Shown here: positions 16,370-24,764 of the stretch, piece after piece
Numbering within the stretch: position 1 is the first letter of the stretch
Layout of the letters: the number at the start of each line of letters is the position of its first letter
Origin: Natronobiforma cellulositropha
GTDB taxonomy: Archaea; Halobacteriota; Halobacteria; Halobacteriales; Natrialbaceae
Direction: 5' to 3'
Assembly: GCF_025629245.1 (NCBI RefSeq)
Contig: NZ_JANZXN010000005.1
Location: 1-64,000 of the forward strand
DNA: 64,000 nucleotides
Notes under the pieces: model-generated
What the model saw: only the letters and a program-made list of their open reading frames with translations
Databases searched by the model: none
What the model was told of the DNA's origin: nothing
Made by a program: the position numbers and the translations under genes

Positions 16370-16505
16370 ATCTCTCCGTGAAATTCACCGCTGGAAGCGA
16401 CGCCCGCCGCACACCGGTTGGGGTACGCACCAGAACATACCCCGGGTGGTAGAAGCACCCGAGGCGTGGCTTCCATCAACCCTGGAAGGGGTTCGAGGAG
16501 CCATG
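16370..16505 (-). ncRNA. Predicted structured RNA, copy B
   Basis: About 136 nt on the minus strand with the same architecture as copy A. P1 pairs 16497-16502 with 16468-16474 and holds an inner hairpin (16489-16493 with 16478-16482). P2 pairs 16456-16461 with 16443-16448 around a 7-nt loop. P3 pairs 16438-16442 with 16421-16425 and abuts P2. P4 pairs 16406-16410 with 16397-16401. P5 pairs 16385-16388 with 16378-16381. P2 changes U-A to C-G at its outer pair relative to copy A, and P3 and P4 differ at several pairs yet stay paired. P4 has a G-U wobble on the minus strand that would be A-C on the plus strand, supporting this orientation. It lies between the convergent Fic module and the divergent zinc microprotein. 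Confidence 0.55.
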
Positions 16506-16524
16506 ACTCTCTACCGACCACGCA

Positions 16525-16536
16525 ACCTTAAAAGGT
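16525..16536 (-). promoter_or_regulatory. TATA-like box of structured RNA copy B within a palindrome
   Basis: The palindrome ACCTTAAAAGGT gives TTTTAA on the minus strand, centred 25-26 bp before the CATGGC start shared with copy A. The identical spacing in two otherwise diverged loci argues for promoter function. Confidence 0.5.
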
Positions 16537-16684
16537 ACGAATACGCGCCGTACAGCCCGCGAAACGCCGATTCTCGGAGTGATAACGCTCTCGTTCGCAG
16601 CGATCTCGGGGTCGCTCGAGCGCACCTCACGCCGGATGCACGGCCAGCGCCGACCGCTCGAGCGATGCCGTCGGGAGGGCACCG

Positions 16685-16849
16685 ATGAGCGAGGACCTCG
16701 GCCGCTGGGGCGGCGAGGAGTGGAACCCGCCGCGGTGTCCCCACCGCGAGAGTGTGGTGGTCGGCGTGACCGCCACGGGTCCCGACACCATCGTCGCTTC
16801 CTGTGGCTGTTATCTCACGCAGGAGGAGGCGGCGGCGCTGCGCCGCTAG
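16685..16849 (+). CDS. CGC-motif zinc microprotein (54 aa)
   Basis: A 54-residue protein with C-P-H near residues 18-20 and C-G-C near 40-42, so probably a Cys/His zinc site. The core (VVVGVTATGPDT, then CGC) parallels the 40-aa protein at 3835, where the first pair is CPVC. It carries a Trp- and Gly-containing N-terminal extension and a helical C-terminal tail ending in A-A-A-L-R-R. It is divergent from structured RNA copy B and convergent, 7 bp apart, with the next gene. Function unknown; as at the first locus, its pairing with the RNA suggests a shared role. Confidence 0.65.
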   Translation: MSEDLGRWGGEEWNPPRCPHRESVVVGVTATGPDTIVASCGCYLTQEEAAALRR

Positions 16850-16856
16850 CCGCCAC

Positions 16857-17021
16857 TCACAGCTCGTCGTCGTCGAACAGCGCCTTCCGTTCTTCGTGCT
16901 CGAGTTCCCGCTCGCGCAGTTCCTTCTTCGCCTCGATGCGCCGCAGCGAGACGCGGTAGAGCAGGATGATCCCCACCAGGCCCAGCAGGAGGACGCCGGC
17001 GAAGAAGACCGCTCTAATCAT
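16857..17021 (-). CDS. Single-span membrane microprotein coupled to the SPFH gene
   Basis: 54 aa with one membrane helix (residues about 4-24) followed by a charged, probably coiled-coil tail rich in Arg, Glu and Lys that ends D-D-D-E-L. Its ATG lies within the last codons of the upstream SPFH gene (8-bp overlap), showing translational coupling. The arrangement suggests a small subunit or regulator of the SPFH complex, but no family is recognised. Confidence 0.65.
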   Translation of the reverse strand: MIRAVFFAGVLLLGLVGIILLYRVSLRRIEAKKELRERELEHEERKALFDDDEL

Positions 17022-17892
17022 CGGTCTCGTTTTCCGGTTCGGGGTCACCGTCGGTGGCGCTCGCGGTGTCGGGGTCGAGGATCACGGGTGTGCCGCCGTC
17101 GGTGACGAAGACGGTTCCCTCGTCGTAGGCGCGGATCTGCTCGAGGGCGAGGTTCTCCTCGGTGAGCGCCTCCTGGACCTCCCGGAGGGCGTCGGCCTCA
17201 CCTTCGGCGCGGATGCGTTCGGCGTCGGCGTCACCCTGGGCGCGGGTACGCTCGGCGTCGGCCTCCTGGCTGGCGATTTCGACCTCCTCGAGTGCGCGCT
17301 CGAAGGAGGGGTCGAAGTGAATGTCTCTGACCTGGACCGACTCGATGTCGACGTAGGAGGGTGACTCCTCGCGTAGCGCGTCGGTGATGATGTCACTGAG
17401 CAGCGCACGGCCCGTATCGGAGTTGGCCTCGGTCGCGTTGAGCGCGGAGGCCTCGCGGGCGACCGTGTCGATGGTCTCCGGCCGGAGGAGGCGCTGTTCG
17501 TACTGTTCGATCGTGTTCCACTCGCGGTGGAACTCGACGACTTCGTCCTCGACGATGCTGTAGCGGACGGTGATGTCGGCACCGACGTGTTGCTGGTCGG
17601 CCGAGCGGAAGTCGACGGCGTCTTCCTGGTCGACGTCACCGTCGTGGACGTCACCGCTCATCGTGTAGGTCTGCGGGCGAATCTCGATGTACTCGACCGA
17701 GTGGTAGAACGGGACCAGCGGGAAGTGCCATCCCGGGTCGAGAACCTCACCCGTAACCGCCCCCTGTGCTTTCTTCACGCCACGGTCCCCCTCGTCGACG
17801 CTCGCGACCATCATAATGTAGCCGATCCCGCCGACCAGGAGCAAGACCACACCGACGACCGCGGCTGCCTGTAATTGCGATTCACTTACCAT
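17014..17892 (-). CDS. SPFH/Band 7 domain membrane protein
   Basis: 292 aa prohibitin/stomatin-like protein. A membrane segment spans about residues 9-30. The SPFH domain (about 30-200) has the usual G-W-H-F-P-L-V-P and I-E-I-R-P-Q-T-Y patterns. A long coiled coil, rich in A-E-A-D-A-L-R-type repeats, runs to about 250 before an acidic tail. Such proteins form large membrane rings that organise domains or hold proteases in check. It is followed by the coupled 54-aa membrane protein. Confidence 0.88.
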   Translation of the reverse strand: MVSESQLQAAAVVGVVLLLVGGIGYIMMVASVDEGDRGVKKAQGAVTGEVLDPGWHFPLVPFYHSVEYIEIRPQTYTMSGDVHDGDVDQEDAVDFRSADQQHVGADITVRYSIVEDEVVEFHREWNTIEQYEQRLLRPETIDTVAREASALNATEANSDTGRALLSDIITDALREESPSYVDIESVQVRDIHFDPSFERALEEVEIASQEADAERTRAQGDADAERIRAEGEADALREVQEALTEENLALEQIRAYDEGTVFVTDGGTPVILDPDTASATDGDPEPENETDD

Positions 17893-18057
17893 GTTGTCAC
17901 GTAGTACTGTCTGCGTTCTGAGCAGATTGGGATGAGTGTATCGGTTTCAGTTGTACAGAACGTACAAAAACGCGAAACGAGTTTCACGGCCGGCTGTCTC
18001 GAGACGACGGCCACGACGAGCGTCCAGTGGAGACGAGAGAGGACGTTCCGTCTCGAG

Positions 18058-18285
18058 CTACGGGGTGGGTTCGCTCTCGCGGTCGTCACCGTCGTCCTCG
18101 TCGGCGGCCAGCCGTGGCACCATGGCGACGAAAAAGTAGACCGACCAGAAGACGGCGAAGATGGCGGCGATGCCGAGCAGGGCGAAGCGGTCGGTCAATT
18201 CGAGCTGCATGACGATGAAGCCGCCGCTGACCACGACGGCGAAATTGTACAGGAACACGCTGAGATGGTCGATCGTGAGAGCCAT
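18058..18285 (-). CDS. Small two-helix membrane protein
   Basis: 75 aa with two hydrophobic segments (about 10-27 and 35-57) and a very acidic C-terminal tail (E-D-D-G-D-D). No known family. The longer upstream reading frame is low-complexity, so the ATG at MALTIDHL is chosen. It lies 49 bp downstream of the enolase-superfamily gene on the same strand. Confidence 0.6.
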   Translation of the reverse strand: MALTIDHLSVFLYNFAVVVSGGFIVMQLELTDRFALLGIAAIFAVFWSVYFFVAMVPRLAADEDDGDDRESEPTP

Positions 18286-18334
18286 GCCCCGGTTTCTCAG
18301 GGTGAGACCGTAAAGCGACCGGTCCGGGACGCGT

Positions 18335-19396
18335 TCACCAGCCGAAGCCGACGGTCTCGGCGGGTGGCGCGAGCGGACTCCCCGGCACCCCCTCGCCCGG
18401 GTCGGGATCGTTGTACCGCCGCGGGGCGACGTCGTTCGGCGTGTCGGCGTAGTAGAGCGCGGCGAGTTGCTGTAGCTGGCCGCGGCCGACACCGAGTTCG
18501 AACTGGCCGCCACCGTAACAGCGAATGTCGCGCTCGTCACAGTAAGCGAGCGTCTCGAACAGCGACTCGAGCGAGCCGAATCGGGAGGGTTTGACGTTGA
18601 GCCAGCGGGGTTCCCACGGCAGCGCCTCCACGTCCTCGACGCCGTGGATCGGCGCGTCCCACGAGAGGCGGTCGGTGTAGGTCTCGAGAACCGGACGCGT
18701 CTCGTCGGTCACCGCGGGGTCTTCGACCACGGCGTCGGGGAACGCCTCGAGCACCCGCTCGTAGAGGTCGGGGTCGGCCGGCACGTCGACCTCGGTTCCC
18801 TCGTACTGCCCCTTCAGGTCGAGGATGCGTACCGCGTCGAATTCGGCGAGTGACGCCACCAGGTCGTCGTCCCACTCGGGTGTCGGATCGAGTTTGAACT
18901 CGAGTGACGGGTCACGTTCGGCCAGCGTGTCGAGGCGGTCGGTCGTCGGCGGCTCGCCGAGGCGGGTGCTGACGACGAACCGGAGCGGCTCTTCGGTGCG
19001 TCCGAGCGCCGTCGGCAGGTCGGTTCCGGCCTGTCTGAGCGCGAGGTCGAGCGCGGCGCTCTCGAGCGCCCAGCGGCGGTAGTTGCGGAAGACGGAGCGG
19101 TCGGGTGCACCGCCCGGGAAGAGATCGAGACCGTCGAGGTGAGCCGAGAACGAGTCGACGGTGAACTCGCCGGTGAGGTCGGGCAGCCCCCGTTCTGCGA
19201 GCGCCTCGTGTTCGGCCGTCTCGTAGGTGACGTCCTCGCCACGGCCGGTGACGACGCCGTCGCCGTCGTCTCGCTCACCGGTGAGCGAGACGACCGTCGT
19301 CACGCGCGTGAAGTCACTCGAGGTCTCGCGCGTCCGCTGGGCAGTCGAGACGGCGTCGATCCGAACCGGGAGCGAAGCGACCTGCTCGTAGTCCAT
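18335..19396 (-). CDS. Enolase-superfamily enzyme (MLE/MR-like)
   Basis: 353 aa. A capping N-terminal domain is followed by a barrel with F-K-L-D-P near residue 168, I-L-D-L-K-G-Q-Y near 191, V-V-E-D-P near 222 and N-V-K-P near 264, which supply the Mg-binding acids and catalytic lysines of the mandelate racemase/muconate cycloisomerase/MenC group. These enzymes abstract a proton next to a carboxylate. The substrate cannot be read from sequence; MenC-like dehydration, epimerisation and cycloisomerisation are all possible. No menaquinone genes lie nearby. Confidence 0.75.
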   Translation of the reverse strand: MDYEQVASLPVRIDAVSTAQRTRETSSDFTRVTTVVSLTGERDDGDGVVTGRGEDVTYETAEHEALAERGLPDLTGEFTVDSFSAHLDGLDLFPGGAPDRSVFRNYRRWALESAALDLALRQAGTDLPTALGRTEEPLRFVVSTRLGEPPTTDRLDTLAERDPSLEFKLDPTPEWDDDLVASLAEFDAVRILDLKGQYEGTEVDVPADPDLYERVLEAFPDAVVEDPAVTDETRPVLETYTDRLSWDAPIHGVEDVEALPWEPRWLNVKPSRFGSLESLFETLAYCDERDIRCYGGGQFELGVGRGQLQQLAALYYADTPNDVAPRRYNDPDPGEGVPGSPLAPPAETVGFGW

Positions 19397-19430
19397 ACGC
19401 TCGAGTTGTCGCCGGGACAGAAAGACCTGC

Positions 19431-21098
19431 TCACTCGCGGTCGCGACGGCGGAGGTTCTGGCGGGTGAACTGGGGTTTCGTCCGGATCGAGCGAGGTGCG
19501 CGGAACGACCGGAACAGTTGGATCGTCAACAGCGCAGAGAACACCGCCGCGATGACCGACGCATCGGGGGCCTCGAGCGCGTAGAGGACGCCCGTCGAGA
19601 ACAGCCCCATCGTGAGTAACATGCCGTAGACCAGCCGTTTCGCGAGTTTGTCGAAGACGCCGTTCGAGTCCTCGACGCCGATCCTGACGTAGAGGTCCTC
19701 GCGCTCGAGTCGGTCGAGCGTCCGCTCGGCTTTGGGCGTGATCCGGGTGGCGGCAGTGAGCGACTCCCCGAGGTTCGCGCTCGACTCCTCGAGGAACTGG
19801 CGGATCGATTCCTCGCGGTAGCCCTCCTCGGTGAGGTAGGCCGTCGCGGTCGCGATGAAGTCGAAGTCGGGGTCGAGGGTGACGCAGACGCCCTCGACGA
19901 CGGTGGCGACCCGGAGGACGAGCGCGAGGTTCGCAGGCAGGCGGAACGGAAACTCGTAGATCGAGTCTTCGATCTGGCCGACGATCTGCTGGACGCGGTA
20001 CTGTTCGATGTCCTCGCCGCGGGCGTCGGCGATGGCGAGTTCCATCACGTCGGCCATCACCGCCCGGTCGGCGTCGGGACTCAGGGTCCCGATCTCGATC
20101 AGTGCGTCCAGGATGGCGTCGATGTCCTGGTTGGCGATGGCGACGTAGAAGTCGACGATCTTCTCCTGGACGAAGGCGTCGACCCGGCCGCTCATGCCGA
20201 AGTCGTAGAAGATGATCCGGCCGTCGTCGGTGACCGCCAGATTTCCGGGGTGGGGGTCGGCGTGGAACACCCCGTCGTCGATGATCATCTGGAGGTACGA
20301 CCGCTCTAGGTTCTCGGCGATCCGGCGGCGGTCGATGCCGCGCTCGTCGAGCGTCTCGACGTCGTTGATCTTGGTGCCGGCGGCGTACTCCATCGTGAGC
20401 ACGCGCGAACTCGAGTGGCTCTCGATGACGGCAGGGATGAGAAACCGGTCGTCGTCGGCGAAGTTTCCACGGATCTCACGCAGCATGGTCGCCTCGCGCT
20501 CGTAGTCCATCTCCTCGCGGATCGTCTTCGCGAACTCGTCGGCGAGGTTCTCGAGGGAGAAGGCGCGGGCCTCGCCGACGAAGAGCATGAGGATGGGCAG
20601 CGACCAGTGAACTACGCGGAGGTCGGCCTCGACGAGCGTCTCGATGTTGGGGCGGCGGATCTTCACGGCGACGTCGGTCTCGTCGACGCGGGCGGTGTAG
20701 ACCTGGCCGAGACTGGCCCCGGAGATGGCCTCGGTGTCGAACGACTCGAAGCGCTCCTCGAGGGGTCCGAGTTCCTCCTCGAGGACGACCTTCGCCTCGG
20801 GCCACGGCGCGGGCGGGACCTCGTCCTGGAGCGCCGAGAGCACCCCGACGTACTCCGGCGGGAGGATATCGGGACGCGTCGAGAGCAGTTGCCCGAGTTT
20901 GATGAACGTCGGTCCGAGCGTCAACAGTGACTCGAGGAGACGCTCTGCGCGTGCCCGATGGACCTCACTGCTGACGTGGCGAGGGCGGCCGACGACGAGA
21001 AACCGCCGCCGGTCGCGTGCGTAGGCGAGCAACAGCGGGAGAAATTGCCACGCGACGACGACGAACCGTCGGTACGCGCGGAGCGTGAGCAGAGTCAC
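19431..21098 (-). CDS. ABC1/UbiB family atypical kinase
   Basis: 555 aa of the ABC1/ADCK/UbiB family. Diagnostic motifs are K-L-G-Q-L-L-S-T-R-P-D-I-L near residue 65, the alanine-rich nucleotide loop replaced by S-G-A-S-L-G-Q-V-Y near 125, the V-A-V-K-I lysine, H-A-D-P-H-P-G-N near 275 and the metal-binding Y-D-F-G-M near 295. Two hydrophobic segments near the C-terminus anchor it in the membrane. Relatives support isoprenoid quinone synthesis through ATPase activity. The Hsp20 gene lies 10 bp upstream, probably in the same operon. Confidence 0.9.
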   Translation of the reverse strand: MTLLTLRAYRRFVVVAWQFLPLLLAYARDRRRFLVVGRPRHVSSEVHRARAERLLESLLTLGPTFIKLGQLLSTRPDILPPEYVGVLSALQDEVPPAPWPEAKVVLEEELGPLEERFESFDTEAISGASLGQVYTARVDETDVAVKIRRPNIETLVEADLRVVHWSLPILMLFVGEARAFSLENLADEFAKTIREEMDYEREATMLREIRGNFADDDRFLIPAVIESHSSSRVLTMEYAAGTKINDVETLDERGIDRRRIAENLERSYLQMIIDDGVFHADPHPGNLAVTDDGRIIFYDFGMSGRVDAFVQEKIVDFYVAIANQDIDAILDALIEIGTLSPDADRAVMADVMELAIADARGEDIEQYRVQQIVGQIEDSIYEFPFRLPANLALVLRVATVVEGVCVTLDPDFDFIATATAYLTEEGYREESIRQFLEESSANLGESLTAATRITPKAERTLDRLEREDLYVRIGVEDSNGVFDKLAKRLVYGMLLTMGLFSTGVLYALEAPDASVIAAVFSALLTIQLFRSFRAPRSIRTKPQFTRQNLRRRDRE

Positions 21099-21108
21099 TC
21101 ACCCCGGC

Positions 21109-21471
21109 TTAGCCGTCCTCGTCGACGATCTCGATGGTGGTCTCGGTCGCCGAGTCGCGTTTCGGGAGGCGCAGTTCGAGGACGCCGTGGGTGACGGTGG
21201 CGTCCGCCTCCTCGTCGTCGGCGTCGTCCGGCAGCGGCAGGTCCGCCTCGACGAACAGCGGCCGGTTCTCCGCGACGTAGCGGTACTCGCCGGAGAGGTC
21301 CTTCTCGCGTCTGGCTTCGATCGAGATGCGGCCGTTCTCGACGGTGAGTTCGAGCGAATCGGGCGAGACGCCTGGAACGTCGAGAACGAGGAGGTACGCC
21401 TCGTCGCTCTCTAACAGGTCGAAGAATACCCCATCGGGGAGGTTCCGCAACGCGTCACGAAGCGCGGACAT
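21109..21471 (-). CDS. Hsp20/alpha-crystallin small heat-shock protein
   Basis: 120 aa. An alpha-crystallin domain occupies about residues 25-115, with the D-V-P-G-V-S-P start and the conserved G-V-L-E-L-R-L-P end (G-x-L family motif). It would act as an ATP-independent holdase chaperone in the cytosol. The N-terminal arm is short and no C-terminal I-x-I tail is obvious, although I-E-I occurs near the end. It lies 10 bp before the UbiB-like gene. Confidence 0.85.
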   Translation of the reverse strand: MSALRDALRNLPDGVFFDLLESDEAYLLVLDVPGVSPDSLELTVENGRISIEARREKDLSGEYRYVAENRPLFVEADLPLPDDADDEEADATVTHGVLELRLPKRDSATETTIEIVDEDG

Positions 21472-21609
21472 GGCTACACGTTCGAACGGCGATACGAAAA
21501 AGGCCGCGGTCGCAGACGGCGAGTCGGCCGGGCTCGAGTGGCCGGTCTCACACCAGCAACTGGCCACCCTCACACCTCCAGCCGGCCGGTCTCCGCGGGA
21601 GCGCGGCGC

Positions 21610-22431
21610 TCACGCCAGGAAGACCGTCGCGACTGCGAGGACGACGACACCGGCGAGAATCGAGAGCAGGCCGTACGTCGCCGCCTGGAGACCGAGCGCG
21701 CGCTCGCTCCGGTCGGAGACGACGAACGGGTAGCCGAGCAGGCGGTAGCGAAGTCGTTCCCAGCGGCTCTCGGAGAACACCGCCTCGTCCTCGCCGACGA
21801 CCGCGTTGACCTCCCCGGCGTTTTTCGAGACCGTCGTGTCGTAGCGCGCCGTACCGAGGACGTGGACCTCGGCGCCGACGTCGAGGCGGCGCTCGGAGAA
21901 ACGCCGGTCGCTCCCCGTCCGCATCTCGAAGAGACCGAAGTCGACCGAACTGTCCTGACAGTCGACGTCCTCGGTGCGCTCGATGTAGCGCCTGATGGCT
22001 TCCGGCGGCGTCGTCCCACCGTCGACGCGAATCCGCGCGTCGCGCTCGAGGCGAAACGACGCCAGCGGGGCCTCGATCAGGACCGACCCGGAGTCGTCCT
22101 CGAGTCGGAACGGAACGGAGCGGTCGCCGGAGTCGATGGTCCGCCAGGAGGAGCCGTTTTTCGTGCTGTACTCCTCTTCGACCTCGTACTCGTAGGCGAG
22201 ACACGGCGTGTCGGTAAGCGGCGAGCGGAGGACGCCGGTCGCCGGAGTCGCCTTCCCGCGGAGTTCGACCGGTCCACCCCGGGTCGTCTCGAGCACCGAG
22301 TGGGGCGTCGAGCGCAGGACGTGGTTGGCGAGCTGGAGCTCCCGGACGCCGTAGAGCAGACAGACGAGCGCCACCAGCGCGGCCAGAACGAAGAGACCGG
22401 CGGCGAGCGGGTTCGTCAGAAACGCGGCCAT
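21610..22431 (-). CDS. GIDE-domain membrane protein (E3-like, lacking RING)
   Basis: 273 aa with a membrane segment at each end (about 8-28 and 248-270). The intervening region resembles the GIDE/MULAN domain, with a V-E-L-R-G-K-A-T-P-A-T segment followed by L-T-D-T-P-C-L-A-Y-E-Y-E-V-E. In eukaryotes this domain is joined to a RING ubiquitin ligase; here no RING cysteines occur, as in prokaryotic relatives. The role is unknown. The start at MAAFLTN places the first helix at the N-terminus. Divergent from moeA. Confidence 0.7.
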   Translation of the reverse strand: MAAFLTNPLAAGLFVLAALVALVCLLYGVRELQLANHVLRSTPHSVLETTRGGPVELRGKATPATGVLRSPLTDTPCLAYEYEVEEEYSTKNGSSWRTIDSGDRSVPFRLEDDSGSVLIEAPLASFRLERDARIRVDGGTTPPEAIRRYIERTEDVDCQDSSVDFGLFEMRTGSDRRFSERRLDVGAEVHVLGTARYDTTVSKNAGEVNAVVGEDEAVFSESRWERLRYRLLGYPFVVSDRSERALGLQAATYGLLSILAGVVVLAVATVFLA

Positions 22432-22521
22432 ACCGAGGGGGTGTCGCCCAGGTATCATATACGCACCGACAGCGACCCGGGTCCCCGCACGTTTTTGCCA
22501 CAGGCCACCTCCTCTCGAGGT

Positions 22522-23802
22522 ATGACCGGGCCAGCACGCGACCGAACCGAGTCGGGGTTCAAAGAACGGACGCGCGTCCGCGCCGCTCGAGACGCACTCC
22601 GCGAGACCGTCTCGGCGCTCGAGCCAGCGAGCGCCGACGAGCGGACGGTGCACCTCGACCTCGCGGCGGCCGACGGGCGCGTCCTCGCCGAAGACGTGAC
22701 GGCAGCGCGGGCCGTCCCCCACTACGACCGCGCGGCGATGGACGGCTACGCCGTCCGCGCCGCCGACACCTTCGGCGCGAGCAGACGCTCACCGGCCGTC
22801 CTCGAGGCAGCGCCCGACGGGAGCGACCGGGTCGACGACGCCACCGCAGTGCGCGTCCACACCGGGAGCGAACTCCCCGAGGGGGCGGACGCGGTCGTCA
22901 TGATCGAACACGTCGAGGAACTGCCACTCGAGCAGGGCGTCGAACTCGAGGTCCACGACGCCGTCGGCGTCGGCGAGAACGTCGCCCCGACCGGCGAGGA
23001 CGTCGAGGCGGGCCAGCGTCTCTACGAGGCGGGCCACCGGCTTCGCCCCTCAGACCTCGGCCTGTTGCGCTCGGTCGGTCTCGAGCGCGTCCGCGTTCGC
23101 GAGCGCCCGACCGTCGGGGTGGTGCCGACGGGTGAGGAACTCGTCGAGCGTGACCCCGCACCCGGCGAGGTGGTCGAGACGAACGCGCTCACCGTCTCGC
23201 GGCTGGTCGAGCGCTGGGGCGGCCGGGCGACCTACCGCGAGATCGTCACCGACGACCCCGAGGCGCTGCGGGTGGCGATCCAGCGCGACCTGACGAAAGA
23301 CGTGGTCGTCACCACCGGTGGCTCCTCGGTCGGCGAGCGCGACCTCCTCCCCGAAGTGATCGACGGCCTGGGCGAGGTGCTCGTCCACGGCGTCGCGCTG
23401 AAACCCGGCCACCCGGTCTGTCTCGGTCTCGTCGAGGGGACGCCCGTCCTCGCGCTGCCGGGCTACCCCGTCGCCTGCATCGTCAACGCCGTCCAGTTCC
23501 TCCGGCCGCTGCTCGCCTGGCTCGAGGGGACGACCCCCGACCCACACGCGAGCCTCGAGACCCGCCTCGAGCGCAAGATTCCGAGCGAACCCGGCACCCG
23601 GACGTTCGCACGCGTCCGTCTCGAGGAGCGCGAGGGTGAGGACGGGTGCCTCGAGCGGGTGGCGGTGCCGACGCGGGCCAGCGGCGCGGGCGTGCTCTCG
23701 AGTGTCGCCCTCGCCGACGGCTGGGTCGTCGTCGAGGAGAGCCGCGAAGGGATTCCAGCGGGCGAGACAGTGTGTGTCGAGAACTGGGAGTACTCGGCGT
23801 AA
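22522..23802 (+). CDS. moeA: Molybdopterin molybdenumtransferase MoeA (first copy)
   Basis: 426 aa. MoeA inserts molybdate into adenylated molybdopterin. Visible motifs are H-Y-D-R-A-A-M-D-G-Y-A near residue 70, P-T-G-E-E-L-V, T-G-G-S-S-V-G-E-R-D in the MoaB-like domain and L-P-G-Y-P-V-A. A TATA-like GTTTTTG lies about 30 bp before the ATG, giving a near-leaderless transcript. A second, longer MoeA is 1 kb downstream; paired moeA genes are common in archaea and may serve Mo and W. Confidence 0.92.
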   Translation: MTGPARDRTESGFKERTRVRAARDALRETVSALEPASADERTVHLDLAAADGRVLAEDVTAARAVPHYDRAAMDGYAVRAADTFGASRRSPAVLEAAPDGSDRVDDATAVRVHTGSELPEGADAVVMIEHVEELPLEQGVELEVHDAVGVGENVAPTGEDVEAGQRLYEAGHRLRPSDLGLLRSVGLERVRVRERPTVGVVPTGEELVERDPAPGEVVETNALTVSRLVERWGGRATYREIVTDDPEALRVAIQRDLTKDVVVTTGGSSVGERDLLPEVIDGLGEVLVHGVALKPGHPVCLGLVEGTPVLALPGYPVACIVNAVQFLRPLLAWLEGTTPDPHASLETRLERKIPSEPGTRTFARVRLEEREGEDGCLERVAVPTRASGAGVLSSVALADGWVVVEESREGIPAGETVCVENWEYSA

Positions 23803-23826
23803 GGTCACGGGCTCGAAAGTGCGTGT

Positions 23827-24540
23827 TCAGAGGACCAGACGCCAGAGCACGTCGACGAGGACGACCGCGCCCGCTGCGAGCGCCGCAGACGGTGGCTCGA
23901 GGTCCCGAGCCTCGGTCAGCCCGCCGTACCAGACGGCACCCTGCCAGAGCGAGAGGGCGACGCCGAAGGCGAGCGTGGCCGTGCTGACTGTGGGCGTCTG
24001 GAGCCAGTCGACGAGTCCCTCGAGGTCGGGCGGGATGGCTGCGGCCGGGAGGACGAGCGCCAGCGCGACGGCCGCGAGTGCGACGCCGAGGGCGACCGGG
24101 AGCAGCCCCCAGGCGGCGACGGCGAAGGTTCGGGTGATCGGTCCGCGCCCGCCGAAGAGCGCGGAGGTGAGGTGGAGACCGACGCCGTAGCAGAGCCAGC
24201 CGAAGCCGACGCCGACCGGGATGGCGAACACCAGGCCGGTCCAGGCCTCCCAGAGCAGCGCGCCCTCGCGGCGCTCGAGCGTCTCGGGTTCGTCACAGCG
24301 GTCGGTCACGGGTGAGTCGTCGGGGAGGTTCGCACAGTGCCAGTCGGGCGGCCGGTTCGGGTTGTCGACCGTCGTCGTCGCCGTGAGTTCGGCCGCGAAC
24401 AGCCGACCGATGGCGAGGTACGCCACCGTGAGGACGACGACCGCGACGAGGAGCGCAGCCAGCACCGGGCCGAGCGCGAACGCGCCGGGTCGCTCGCGGA
24501 AGAACCGTCGCGGGCGGACGAAGAGGTCGAGGAGGGACAT
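23827..24540 (-). CDS. Yip1-like multi-pass membrane protein
   Basis: 237 aa with five likely membrane segments, starting with the L-F-V-R-P-R-R-F-F pattern typical of prokaryotic Yip1-domain proteins. A loop of about 60 residues after the first helix holds three cysteines and would face outward. Function is unknown. It is convergent with moeA and has a MITE-like element upstream of its start. Confidence 0.65.
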   Translation of the reverse strand: MSLLDLFVRPRRFFRERPGAFALGPVLAALLVAVVVLTVAYLAIGRLFAAELTATTTVDNPNRPPDWHCANLPDDSPVTDRCDEPETLERREGALLWEAWTGLVFAIPVGVGFGWLCYGVGLHLTSALFGGRGPITRTFAVAAWGLLPVALGVALAAVALALVLPAAAIPPDLEGLVDWLQTPTVSTATLAFGVALSLWQGAVWYGGLTEARDLEPPSAALAAGAVVLVDVLWRLVL

Positions 24541-24600
24541 GGGGACTCGTCCGGCCATCGCGCGGCAACACCGATAGGGTTTCTGTTACGTTTGGCGGTC

Positions 24601-24714
24601 GTGTTTAGTTTGGCAATGGGTGCCGGTTCGTCGGTGGATAGCACCCAGAAAGCCCCGCCGCTTTCAATCCCACCCTGTGGCGGTTGTCCGGTCGGTTTTC
24701 GCCTAACTAAACAC
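24601..24714. mobile_element. MITE-like element, copy 2 (114 bp)
   Basis: Bounded by GTGTTTAGTT and AACTAAACAC, identical to copy 1 at 4568. The left end continues TGGC and the right end GGTTTTCGCC. It is shorter because the central part of copy 1 is missing, as expected for an internally deleted derivative. No target duplication is clear. It lies about 20 bp upstream of the second moeA promoter. Confidence 0.65.
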
Positions 24715-24764
24715 CACCCGCCGAACCGACCGACGTTTTTACCCGTCCGCTTCGAAGGTGGCGC

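Noticed and set aside
16291-16521. Minus-strand ORF through structured RNA copy B
   Set aside because: GTG start, translation low in similarity to the copy A ORF, runs on past the conserved element without a shared end.
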